From contig NZ_CP046027.1 in assembly GCF_009671065.1 (NCBI RefSeq), forward strand, positions 2,232,001-2,296,000: a stretch of DNA of 64,000 nt. The letters are read 5' to 3'. This DNA is from Neisseria brasiliensis (GTDB lineage Bacteria; Pseudomonadota; Gammaproteobacteria; Burkholderiales; Neisseriaceae). This document shows, in pieces, positions 8,968 to 16,873 of the stretch (within the stretch, counting starts at the first letter, position 1; each line of letters opens with the position of its first letter). Both the position numbers and the translations under genes were made by a program. The notes beneath the pieces are model-generated. The model saw only the letters and a list, made by a program, of their open reading frames with translations, ran no database searches and was not told the DNA's origin.

Positions 8968-9864
8968 ATGAGTAAATCCTGTGGTGGCGCCTGTGGCGGT
9001 GATGCAACGTCCGCAGCGGATACCGATATACAGGCCTCCTCCGAGGGGCCAGGGAGATGGGTCAGTGTTTATGCCGTGCCGAAGATGGACTGTCCATCAG
9101 AAGAACGAATGATTCGCCTGGCCCTGAACGGCGTTGAGGAGATTCGGGCACTGTCCTTCGACTTGTCGAACCGCCGGCTGAAGGTCGTGCATGACGGCGA
9201 GGCTGAGCCCATTACCGCGAAACTGAAGACCTTGGGGCTAGGCGCCTCGCTTCAGGAAACCGTCGCTGCAAATCCGGAGACCATCAAGGCCGCCGAGTTT
9301 TCGGCAGCTTCTGCTAAGCAAGAATCCGGGACCCTGCGCTGGTTGCTCGGCATCAATGCACTTCTGTTCGTGGTGGAAATGACTGCCGGTCTGATCGCCC
9401 GGTCCACCGGCCTGATTGGAGAATCCCTGGACAATTTTGCCGATGCGGCGGTGTACGGGCTTACCCTTTATGCGGTTGGACATAGCGTGAAAGTGCAGGT
9501 ACGTGCCGCGCATCTTGCTGGTGTACTGCAACTGATCTTGGCTGTGGGCGTGCTCGTCGAGGTGGTGAGACGCTTTGTATTCGGTAGTGAGCCTGAATCG
9601 CTGGTGATGATGGCTATCGCATTCGTCGCATTGATTGCCAATACCAGTTGTCTGCTGCTCATATCCAAACATCGGGAAGGCGGGGCGCACATGAAGGTAA
9701 GCTGGATATTCTCGGCCAACGACGTGGTGATCAACCTGGGGGTCATCACCGCCGGCGCTCTGGTCGCGTGGACCGGGTCCAATTATCCGGATCTGATTAT
9801 CGGCACCATCGCGGGGGTAATTGTACTTAACGGTGCCAGACGCATTCTGGCACTCAAGGATTAA
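8968..9864 (+). CDS. Cation transporter with N-terminal metal-binding region (CDF-like)
   Basis: Start at ATG 8968 (GTGGAG upstream) gives 298 residues. The N-terminus SKSCGGACGGDA is Cys/Gly-rich; a ferredoxin-like heavy-metal domain follows, with MDCPSEE as metal motif (about residues 36-42). Then come five to six membrane segments of cation-diffusion-facilitator type, including LIGESLDNFADAAVYG and FSANDVVINLGV, which carry the acidic transport residues. It probably exports Cd, Zn or Pb from the cytoplasm. It is shorter than classical CDF proteins, without the long C-terminal cytosolic domain. It is likely co-transcribed with lspA 3 nt downstream. Confidence 0.85.
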   Translation: MSKSCGGACGGDATSAADTDIQASSEGPGRWVSVYAVPKMDCPSEERMIRLALNGVEEIRALSFDLSNRRLKVVHDGEAEPITAKLKTLGLGASLQETVAANPETIKAAEFSAASAKQESGTLRWLLGINALLFVVEMTAGLIARSTGLIGESLDNFADAAVYGLTLYAVGHSVKVQVRAAHLAGVLQLILAVGVLVEVVRRFVFGSEPESLVMMAIAFVALIANTSCLLLISKHREGGAHMKVSWIFSANDVVINLGVITAGALVAWTGSNYPDLIIGTIAGVIVLNGARRILALKD

Positions 9865-9867
9865 GCA

Positions 9868-10380
9868 ATGTCCATTTTTGGCAAACATCTGTCACCGTAC
9901 GCTCTGTTGTCCATATCGGGCCTGCTGGCAGCGTCTGATCAGGCCGTAAAATGGCTGGTGCAACAATCAATGGCATATGGCGAGTCTATTTCAGTGACCT
10001 CATTCTTTAACTGGGTACACGTATGGAATACCGGTGCCGCATTCAGTCTTTTTGCGAATGGTGGAGGCTGGCAGCGCTACTTTTTTATCGGAATCGCGGT
10101 AGTGGTCTCGATTTTTCTGATCAAGCTGATCCTTGAAAATCGTCATAAAGGAGAAGCCATCGCTTACAGTCTTATCCTCGGTGGCGCCATGGGTAACCTG
10201 ATTGACCGGGTCTTTCGCGGCTATGTTGTGGATTCCTTTGATTTCTATTGGCGAGACTGGCATTGGCCGGCCTTCAACCTGGCTGATATTGCAATTGTCC
10301 TCGGTGCCTTACTTTTCGTTTCCAGCAGCTTGTTGGGTAAAAAAGCAAACACCAATGCCGAGCCGGATGGATCTGACTGA
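9868..10380 (+). CDS. lspA: Lipoprotein signal peptidase (element-borne)
   Basis: This 170-residue inner-membrane aspartyl peptidase removes the signal peptide of diacylglyceryl-prolipoproteins. Four membrane segments and the family motifs NLIDRVFRGYVVD and FNLADIAI supply the catalytic Asp122 and Asp140. It begins 3 nt after the transporter stop. Its presence in an insertion element is a known ISPpu12 feature; the host must also have its own chromosomal lspA, so this is a second copy. Confidence 0.93.
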   Translation: MSIFGKHLSPYALLSISGLLAASDQAVKWLVQQSMAYGESISVTSFFNWVHVWNTGAAFSLFANGGGWQRYFFIGIAVVVSIFLIKLILENRHKGEAIAYSLILGGAMGNLIDRVFRGYVVDSFDFYWRDWHWPAFNLADIAIVLGALLFVSSSLLGKKANTNAEPDGSD

Positions 10381-10401
10381 CACCTACGCCTATACAACAC
10401 C

Positions 10402-11691
10402 ATGACCGAACTTCCCGACAACATCCTTCACCTGCCGCAATACCAAGTACTGGGCTGCAAATCAACCGACGACGAAATGCACTTCCAGGTGGACGTGCCC
10501 GATCCCATCGCCTGCGAGGGATGCGGCATGCAGGGTGAGTTCGTACGGTTCGGCAAGCGTGACGTTCCCTATCGTGATCTGCTCATCCACGGCAAACGGG
10601 TCACTCTCTGGGTGGTCCGCCGCCGATACACCTGCCGGGCCTGCAAGACAACATTCAGGCCCCAGCTACCGGAGATGGTGGACGGATTCCGTATGACACT
10701 GCGGCTGCATGAGTACGTGGAGAAGGAATCCTTCAACCACCCCTACACCTTTGTGGCGGCACAGACCGGCCTGGACGAGAAGACGGTGCGCGACATCTTC
10801 AACGCCCGCGCCGAGTTCCTGGGGTGCTGGCACCGCTTCGAGACGCCCCGCATCCTGGGCATTGACGAGCTATACCTGAACAAGCGCTACCGCTGCATTC
10901 TGACCAACATTGAGGAGCGAACCCTGCTCGACCTGCTGGCCACCCGCCGCCAGGACGTAGTGACCAACTACCTGATGAAGCTGAAAGACCGGCAGAAGGT
11001 CGAGATCGTCAGCATGGACATGTGGAACCCCTACCGGGCAGCGGTCAAGGCTGTGCTGCCCCAGGCCCGTATCGTGGTCGATAAGTTCCATGTGGTGCGC
11101 ATGGCCAACGATGCCCTAGAGAGAGTGCGCAAGGGCCTCAGAAAGGAGCTGAAACCGTCCCAGAGCCGGACTCTCAAGGGAGACCGGAAAATCCTGCTGA
11201 AACGCGCTCACGAAGTCTCAGACCGGGAGCGCCTCATCATGGAGACCTGGACAGGCGCGTTCCCGCAACTGCTGGCCGCCTACGAGCACAAGGAGCGCTT
11301 CTACGGCATCTGGGACGCCACCACACGGCTCCAGGCAGAAGCCGCCCTGGACGAGTGGATAGCCACCATCCCGAAGGGCCAAAAGGAAGTCTGGAGCGAT
11401 CTGGTCAGGGCAGTGGGAAACTGGCGCGAAGAGACCATGACCGACTTCGAGACGGACATGCCCGTCACCAACGCTTACACGGAGTCCATCAACCGACTGG
11501 CCAAGGACAAGAACCGTGAAGGGTGCGGTTACTCCTTCGAGGTGATGCGGGCACGAATGCTCTACACCACGAAGCACAAGAAGAAGGCACCGACTGCGAA
11601 GGTCTCTCCTTTCTACAAGAAAACCATCGGTTACGGACTGCCGGACTTCGCAGAGGAACTCAACTACGGAGTCGATCTATCAACCATCTGA
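10402..11691 (+). CDS. tnpA: ISL3-family transposase
   Basis: 429 residues, full length for the family. The N-terminal zinc-binding part has Cys38-x2-Cys41 and Cys78-x2-Cys81, followed by a helix-turn-helix (TGLDEKTVRDIFN). The DDE core has Asp155 (LGIDELYL), Asp206 (VSMDMWNPY) and Glu361 (NAYTESINRLAKDKNREGCG). The gene ends 58 bp before the right inverted repeat and looks intact, so the element could still move. Confidence 0.95.
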   Translation: MTELPDNILHLPQYQVLGCKSTDDEMHFQVDVPDPIACEGCGMQGEFVRFGKRDVPYRDLLIHGKRVTLWVVRRRYTCRACKTTFRPQLPEMVDGFRMTLRLHEYVEKESFNHPYTFVAAQTGLDEKTVRDIFNARAEFLGCWHRFETPRILGIDELYLNKRYRCILTNIEERTLLDLLATRRQDVVTNYLMKLKDRQKVEIVSMDMWNPYRAAVKAVLPQARIVVDKFHVVRMANDALERVRKGLRKELKPSQSRTLKGDRKILLKRAHEVSDRERLIMETWTGAFPQLLAAYEHKERFYGIWDATTRLQAEAALDEWIATIPKGQKEVWSDLVRAVGNWREETMTDFETDMPVTNAYTESINRLAKDKNREGCGYSFEVMRARMLYTTKHKKKAPTAKVSPFYKKTIGYGLPDFAEELNYGVDLSTI

Positions 11692-11725
11692 GGGTGGTAT
11701 CAGATTGATGGGGTGAAGGTGACCC

Positions 11726-11749
11726 ATCAACCATTAAATCCGTATACCC
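11726..11749. repeat. Right inverted repeat of ISL3 element
   Basis: 24 bp ending AAATCCGTATACCC, the inverted partner of 8378-8401. The next base starts AT-rich host DNA upstream of aceE. Confidence 0.85.
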
Positions 11750-12223
11750 ATGTATTTAAAATGCAAATGAGAATTTTACCTATTTAAATCTTTACGCTTT
11801 TTTGCTTAGAAAACGAAAGTTAAAGCGAAGATACTCTTTTTCTTAAATGGTGGTAATGACGCTCAATACGAAAATAAAATATTCGATTTATTTCGAATAT
11901 GAATTTTCTGGAAAATTGCACAAAAATTTAGGCCGAAAAAATTTGATTTTTATTGAATAATTCATCCGATTGGTTTGCCAGTCGGAATAAATACTGATAG
12001 GATTTAAGTCGTCTTTTTAAGTAGGGTAATTGTGACAAATGCTGTCATCAAGCAGCATTGGTAAATTTTACCTGTAAATCAGATGTTTTGGCGGGAAAAC
12101 CGTCATATGTTTCGCTTAAATATTCAATTTAGAAAACTAAATTTTCTAAATTGAAAATATACGAATCGACTCGAAAGAATGCTTTCGAAGTCGGTGTTTG
12201 TAACCCAATATAAGGATACTGAT
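11750..12223 (+). promoter_or_regulatory. AT-rich aceE upstream region with several palindromes
   Basis: No gene is seen in these 474 bp. Inverted repeats: ATATTCGA/TCGAATAT (11879-11900), AATGCTG/CAGCATT (12038-12059), a perfect 14-bp pair TTCAATTTAGAAAA with a 5-nt loop (12123-12155), and CGACTCGAAAG/CTTTCGAAGTCG (12167-12193) directly before the ribosome site. They are candidates for regulator sites or mRNA leader structures controlling pyruvate dehydrogenase. I could not assign a known regulator. The ISL3 element ends at the left border. Confidence 0.5.
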
Positions 12224-14893
12224 ATGTCCACTCAATTGCACGATGTAGATCCGATTGAAACACAGGAATGGTTGGATGCATTAAGCTCGGTTTTAGAAAC
12301 TGAAGGTACCGAACGCGCCCACTTCCTGCTGGAAAATTTGGTGAAATACACCCGTCGTCGCGGCGTTCACATGCCGTTTGATGCCACCACTGCGTACTTG
12401 AACACCATTCCTGTGGGTAAAGAGCAGAAATCTCCGGGTAACCACGAATTGGAACACCGCATCCGCTCTGCGATTCGTTGGAATGCAGCTGCCATGGTGT
12501 TGCGTGCAGGTAAAAAAGATTTGGAATTGGGTGGTCATATCGCATCTTTCCAATCGGCTGCTACGCTGTATGACGTCGGTTTCAACCACTTCTGGCGCGC
12601 TAAAGGTGAAGGTGAAGAAGGCGATTTGGTGTTCTTCCAAGGTCACGCTGCGCCAGGTATTTATGCCCGCGCATTCGTTGAAGGTCGCTTGACTCAAGAA
12701 CAACTGGACAACTTCCGTCAAGAAGTGGACGGTAAAGGTATTCCTTCTTACCCACACCCACACTTGATGCCTGATTTCTGGCAATTCCCAACCGTATCAA
12801 TGGGCTTGGGTCCGTTGATGGCGATTTACCAAGCACGTTTCTTGAAATACTTGGATTCACGCGGCTTGAGCAAAACCAAAGGCCGTAAAGTTTGGGTATT
12901 CTGTGGCGACGGTGAAATGGACGAACCGGAATCTCAAGGTGCGATTGCATTGGCTGCCCGCGAAGGTTTGGACAACTTGATTTTCGTCATCAACTGTAAC
13001 TTGCAACGCTTGGACGGCCCGGTACGCGGTAACGGCAAAATCATCCAAGAATTGGAAGGCAACTTCCGCGGAGCCGGTTGGAACGTATTAAAAGTGATTT
13101 GGGGCAGTAAATGGGATGCCTTGTTAGCGCGCGATACCAATAATGCCTTGAAACAACGCATGGAAGAGGTGTTGGACGGTGACTACCAAACCTACAAATC
13201 TAAAGACGGTGCGTATGTGCGCGAGCATTTCTTCAATACGCCTGAATTGAAAGCCTTGGTTGCCAATATGTCTGACGAAGAAGTTTGGGCATTGAACCGC
13301 GGTGGTCACGACCCACACAAAGTGTATGCAGCTTACCATGAAGCGGTAAACAATGCCGGTGGTCGTCCGACTGTGATTTTGGCAAAAACCATTAAAGGTT
13401 ACGGCATGGGTGCTTCAGGTGAAGGTCAAAACGTTGCCCACCAAGCCAAAAAAATGGACGTAAAATCGCTGAAACAATTCCGCGACCGTTTCGGCATCGA
13501 TGTTACTGACGAGCAAATCGACAGCGGTGACTTGCCATACTACCGCTTTGCCGAAGACAGCGAAGAAATGAAATACTTGCGCGAACGCCGTAACGCCTTG
13601 GGTGGTTACCTGCCGCAACGCAACCCGAACAACGAAGCCTTGCCGATTCCTGAATTGAGCGCATTTGACGGTCAATTGCAATCAAGCGGCGATCGTGAGT
13701 TCTCGACCACTATGGCGTTTGTCCGCATCTTGTCAACTTTGTTGAAAGACAAGCAAATTGGTAAACGTATTGTGCCGATCGTGCCGGATGAAAGTCGTAC
13801 CTTTGGTATGGAAGGCATGTTCCGCCAATACGGTATTTGGAATCCTAAAGGCCAACAATACACTCCGCAAGATAAAGACCAATTGATGTTTTATAAAGAA
13901 TCAGTTGACGGTCAAATTCTGCAAGAAGGTATTAATGAGCCGGGCGCAATGGCCGACTGGATTGCTGCGGCAACATCATACGCCAACAGCCGCTATGCCA
14001 TGATTCCGTTCTACATCTACTACTCAATGTTCGGTTTCCAACGCGTTGGCGACTTGGCATGGGCAGCAGGTGACATGCACGCACGCGGTTTCTTGTTGGG
14101 CGGTACTGCCGGTCGTACAACCTTGAACGGTGAAGGCTTGCAACACGAAGACGGTCACAGCCAAATTCAAGCTGATCTGATTCCAAACTGTGTATCTTAC
14201 GATCCGACTTTCCAATACGAATTGGCGGTTATTATTCAAGATGCATTGCGCCGCATGTATGTAGAAAACGAAGACGTGTTCTACTACCTGACTTTGATGA
14301 ATGAAAACTACACCCACCCGGCCTTGCCACAACGTAAAGGCATTGAGCAAGAAATCTTGAAAGGTATGTACTTGCTGGAAGAAGGCGGCAAATCTGACAA
14401 GAAAGTTCAATTGATGGGTTCGGGCACCATTTTGCAAGAAGTGATGGCCGGCGCGAAATTGCTGAAAGAAGATTTCGGCGTGGAAGCCAACGTGTGGTCT
14501 TGTCCTTCATTCAACGAATTGCACCGCGATGCCATGGAAGTAGAACGTTACAACCGTCTGCATCCGTTGGAGGAAGCTAAGTTGCCGTTTGTGGCGCAAC
14601 AATTGAAAGGCCATGAAGGCCCGGTCGTTGCTGCTACCGACTACATCCGCAGCTTTGCAGAACGCATCCGCGCCTACATTCCAAACGATTTCCACGTGTT
14701 GGGTACCGACGGTTTCGGCCGTTCCGACAGCCGTGCAAATCTGCGCCGCTTCTTTGAAGTTGACCGCTACAACGTAGCCGTTACCGCTTTGGCTGCCTTG
14801 GCCGATGAAGGTAAAGTAAGCAAAGAAACCGTACAACAAGCCATTGAGAAATACGGTATCGCCACTGATACCGCACCAAGCTGGGAACGCTAA
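12224..14893 (+). CDS. aceE: Pyruvate dehydrogenase E1 component (homodimeric)
   Basis: I chose ATG 12224 (MSTQLHDVDPIETQEW, ATAAGGAT upstream) rather than an in-frame ATG 45 bases earlier that falls in a hairpin; this gives 889 residues, as in E. coli AceE. It decarboxylates pyruvate with thiamine diphosphate and acetylates the lipoyl arms of AceF. The cofactor motif is GDGEMDEPESQGA followed by NLIFVINCN (about 230-265), and LLGGTAGRTTLNGEGLQHED lies in the C-terminal half. First gene of aceE-aceF-lpdA. Confidence 0.97.
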   Translation: MSTQLHDVDPIETQEWLDALSSVLETEGTERAHFLLENLVKYTRRRGVHMPFDATTAYLNTIPVGKEQKSPGNHELEHRIRSAIRWNAAAMVLRAGKKDLELGGHIASFQSAATLYDVGFNHFWRAKGEGEEGDLVFFQGHAAPGIYARAFVEGRLTQEQLDNFRQEVDGKGIPSYPHPHLMPDFWQFPTVSMGLGPLMAIYQARFLKYLDSRGLSKTKGRKVWVFCGDGEMDEPESQGAIALAAREGLDNLIFVINCNLQRLDGPVRGNGKIIQELEGNFRGAGWNVLKVIWGSKWDALLARDTNNALKQRMEEVLDGDYQTYKSKDGAYVREHFFNTPELKALVANMSDEEVWALNRGGHDPHKVYAAYHEAVNNAGGRPTVILAKTIKGYGMGASGEGQNVAHQAKKMDVKSLKQFRDRFGIDVTDEQIDSGDLPYYRFAEDSEEMKYLRERRNALGGYLPQRNPNNEALPIPELSAFDGQLQSSGDREFSTTMAFVRILSTLLKDKQIGKRIVPIVPDESRTFGMEGMFRQYGIWNPKGQQYTPQDKDQLMFYKESVDGQILQEGINEPGAMADWIAAATSYANSRYAMIPFYIYYSMFGFQRVGDLAWAAGDMHARGFLLGGTAGRTTLNGEGLQHEDGHSQIQADLIPNCVSYDPTFQYELAVIIQDALRRMYVENEDVFYYLTLMNENYTHPALPQRKGIEQEILKGMYLLEEGGKSDKKVQLMGSGTILQEVMAGAKLLKEDFGVEANVWSCPSFNELHRDAMEVERYNRLHPLEEAKLPFVAQQLKGHEGPVVAATDYIRSFAERIRAYIPNDFHVLGTDGFGRSDSRANLRRFFEVDRYNVAVTALAALADEGKVSKETVQQAIEKYGIATDTAPSWER

Positions 14894-14898
14894 AACGT

Positions 14899-15024
14899 TT
14901 CAGACGGCCTCGTGATAAACAGGCCGTCTGAAAACAGATTTTGAATGTTATTCTTATTCAAAATCAAGCGTTAAACATGCAAGGCTGATGTTTCAGACGG
15001 CCTTGAAAATAAAGGCCGTCTGAA
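14899..15024. repeat. Four DUS copies between aceE and aceF
   Basis: DUS at 14899-14910, 14921-14932, 14992-15003 and 15013-15024 form two inverted pairs with 10- and 9-nt loops. No T-run follows, so they may attenuate rather than end transcription. This sets AceE apart from the downstream genes. Confidence 0.8.
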
Positions 15025-15094
15025 AACAAACGTATCTGTTTCAAAAAACCTTACTGCGACGATAAACGTTGCAGCACAACTAAGGAATAAAACG

Positions 15095-16768
15095 ATGAGT
15101 CAAATCGTAGAAATTAAAGTACCCGATATCGGTGGTCACGAAAACGTGGACATTATCGCCGTAGAAGTCAAAGCTGGCGACACCATCGCGGTTGACGATA
15201 CCCTGATTACTTTGGAAACCGACAAAGCCACCATGGACGTACCTGCCGATGCCGCGGGCGTGGTGAAAGAAGTGAAAGTCAGCGTTGGCGACAAAATTTC
15301 TGAAGGCGGCGTGATTTTGCTGGTGGAAACCGGTGCTGCAGCGGCCGAAGAAAAACCGGCTGCTGCAGAAGCGCCTAAAGCGGAAGAAGCCAAAGCAGAA
15401 GCACCTGCACCTGCGCTGGCTCAAGCTGCTGCACCTACTGCAGGTGGTACAGTAACCGTGGCTGTACCAGACATCGGCGGTCATGAAAATGTTGACGTGA
15501 TTGCCGTTGAAATCAAAGTCGGCGACACCGTTGCCGAAGACGACACGCTGATTACCTTGGAAACCGATAAAGCCACCATGGATGTGCCATCTACTGCTGC
15601 CGGTGTGGTGAAATCTGTGTTGATTAAAGTGGGCGATAAAGTATCTGAAGGTTCGGCAATTATTGAAGTTGAAGTTGCCGGTGGCGCTGCCGCCGCCCCT
15701 GCACCTGCTGCTGAAGCACCGAAAGCTGCCGAAGCTGCTCCGGCTCCTGCTCAAGAAGCCCTTAAAGCCGCTGCACCTGCACCTGCTGCTTCTTCTGCAC
15801 CAGTTGCTGCATTCGGCAGCACACCGGTTGATGAAGCTGCTTTTGCCAAAGCACACGCAGGCCCATCAGCGCGTAAATTGGCGCGTGAATTGGGTGTGGA
15901 CTTAGGTCAAGTAAAAGGTACTGGCTTGAAAGGCCGTATCGTTGGCGACGACATTAAAGCATTCGTTAAAGCTGCCATGCAAGGTGGTGCGGGCAAAGCT
16001 GCTCCTGCTGCAGCCGGCGCATCTTTGGGCGGTGGTTTGGACTTGTTGCCATGGCCGAAAGTGGATTTCAGCAAATTCGGTTCGATTGAAGTCAAAGAGT
16101 TGTCGCGCATTAAGAAAATTTCAGGCCAAAACCTGTCGCGCAACTGGGTGGTGATTCCACACGTGACCGTAAACGAAGATGCGGACATGACCGAATTGGA
16201 AGAATTCCGCAAACAGCTGAATAAAGAATGGGAACGCGAAGGCGTGAAATTGTCGCCTTTGGCCTTCATCATCAAAGCTTCCGTTGCAGCCTTGAAACAA
16301 TTCCCTGAGTTCAACGCTTCTTTAGACGGCGACAACTTGGTATTGAAAAACTACTTCAATATCGGTTTTGCTGCCGACACACCAAACGGTTTGGTTGTGC
16401 CGGTGATTAAAGATGTGGATCAAAAAGGCTTGAAACAAATCAGCCAAGAGTTGACCGAATTGTCGAAAAAAGCCCGCGAAGGCAAGCTGAAACCGCAAGA
16501 AATGCAAGGTGCATGCTTTACCATTTCTAGCTTGGGCGGTATTGGCGGCACCGGCTTTACCCCGATTGTGAACGCGCCTGAAGTGGCTATTTTGGGTGTG
16601 TGCAAATCGCAAATGAAACCGGTTTGGAACGGTAAAGAATTCGAGCCGCGTTTGATGTGCCCATTGAGCCTGTCTTTCGACCACCGTGTAATCGACGGCG
16701 CGGCCGGTATGCGTTTCACCGTATTCTTGGCCAACCTGTTGAAAGACTTCCGCCGCATTAGTTTGTAA
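15095..16768 (+). CDS. aceF: Pyruvate dehydrogenase E2, dihydrolipoyl acetyltransferase
   Basis: 557 residues. Two N-terminal lipoyl domains each carry ETDKATMDV with lipoylated Lys44 and Lys159. They are joined by Ala/Pro/Glu-rich swinging linkers (about 80-118 and 195-250), followed by the E1/E3-binding domain (GPSARKLARELGVDLGQVKG) and the catalytic acetyltransferase core ending with the SFDHRVIDGA motif (His and Asp). It transfers acetyl groups from AceE to CoA and forms the complex core. Very Ala-rich linkers create long chance frames on the opposite strand. Confidence 0.97.
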   Translation: MSQIVEIKVPDIGGHENVDIIAVEVKAGDTIAVDDTLITLETDKATMDVPADAAGVVKEVKVSVGDKISEGGVILLVETGAAAAEEKPAAAEAPKAEEAKAEAPAPALAQAAAPTAGGTVTVAVPDIGGHENVDVIAVEIKVGDTVAEDDTLITLETDKATMDVPSTAAGVVKSVLIKVGDKVSEGSAIIEVEVAGGAAAAPAPAAEAPKAAEAAPAPAQEALKAAAPAPAASSAPVAAFGSTPVDEAAFAKAHAGPSARKLARELGVDLGQVKGTGLKGRIVGDDIKAFVKAAMQGGAGKAAPAAAGASLGGGLDLLPWPKVDFSKFGSIEVKELSRIKKISGQNLSRNWVVIPHVTVNEDADMTELEEFRKQLNKEWEREGVKLSPLAFIIKASVAALKQFPEFNASLDGDNLVLKNYFNIGFAADTPNGLVVPVIKDVDQKGLKQISQELTELSKKAREGKLKPQEMQGACFTISSLGGIGGTGFTPIVNAPEVAILGVCKSQMKPVWNGKEFEPRLMCPLSLSFDHRVIDGAAGMRFTVFLANLLKDFRRISL

Positions 16769-16873
16769 TCGGCGAAGTGTGCGGCGGGCTTCAAGGCTTG
16801 CCGCAACACGCTAAGTTTGAATGATGTTGATGCCGTCTGAAATCTTTCAGACGGCTAACCAGAAAGGCTAAAA

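Larger units (their letters stand above)
8378..11749. mobile_element. ISPpu12-like ISL3-family element with metal-resistance passengers (3,372 bp)
   Basis: Imperfect 24-bp inverted repeats bound the element (left GGGTAAGCGGATTAAATGG, right end reading inward GGGTATACGGATTTAATGG). Inside are a MerR-type regulator, a cation transporter, lspA and an ISL3 transposase. That gene set and my recollection of a 3.37-kb size match ISPpu12 of Pseudomonas putida. The 8-bp flanks (AAAAGATT and ATGTATTT) are not a target duplication, so neighbouring DNA was probably deleted after insertion. No DUS occurs inside and codon use differs from host genes, both signs of recent transfer. Confidence 0.88.

Noticed and set aside
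15080..15856. 258-codon minus-strand frame opposite aceF
   Set aside because: Cys/Phe/Arg/Ser-rich product of the Ala/Pro/Glu-rich lipoyl linkers read backwards; aceF is certain.
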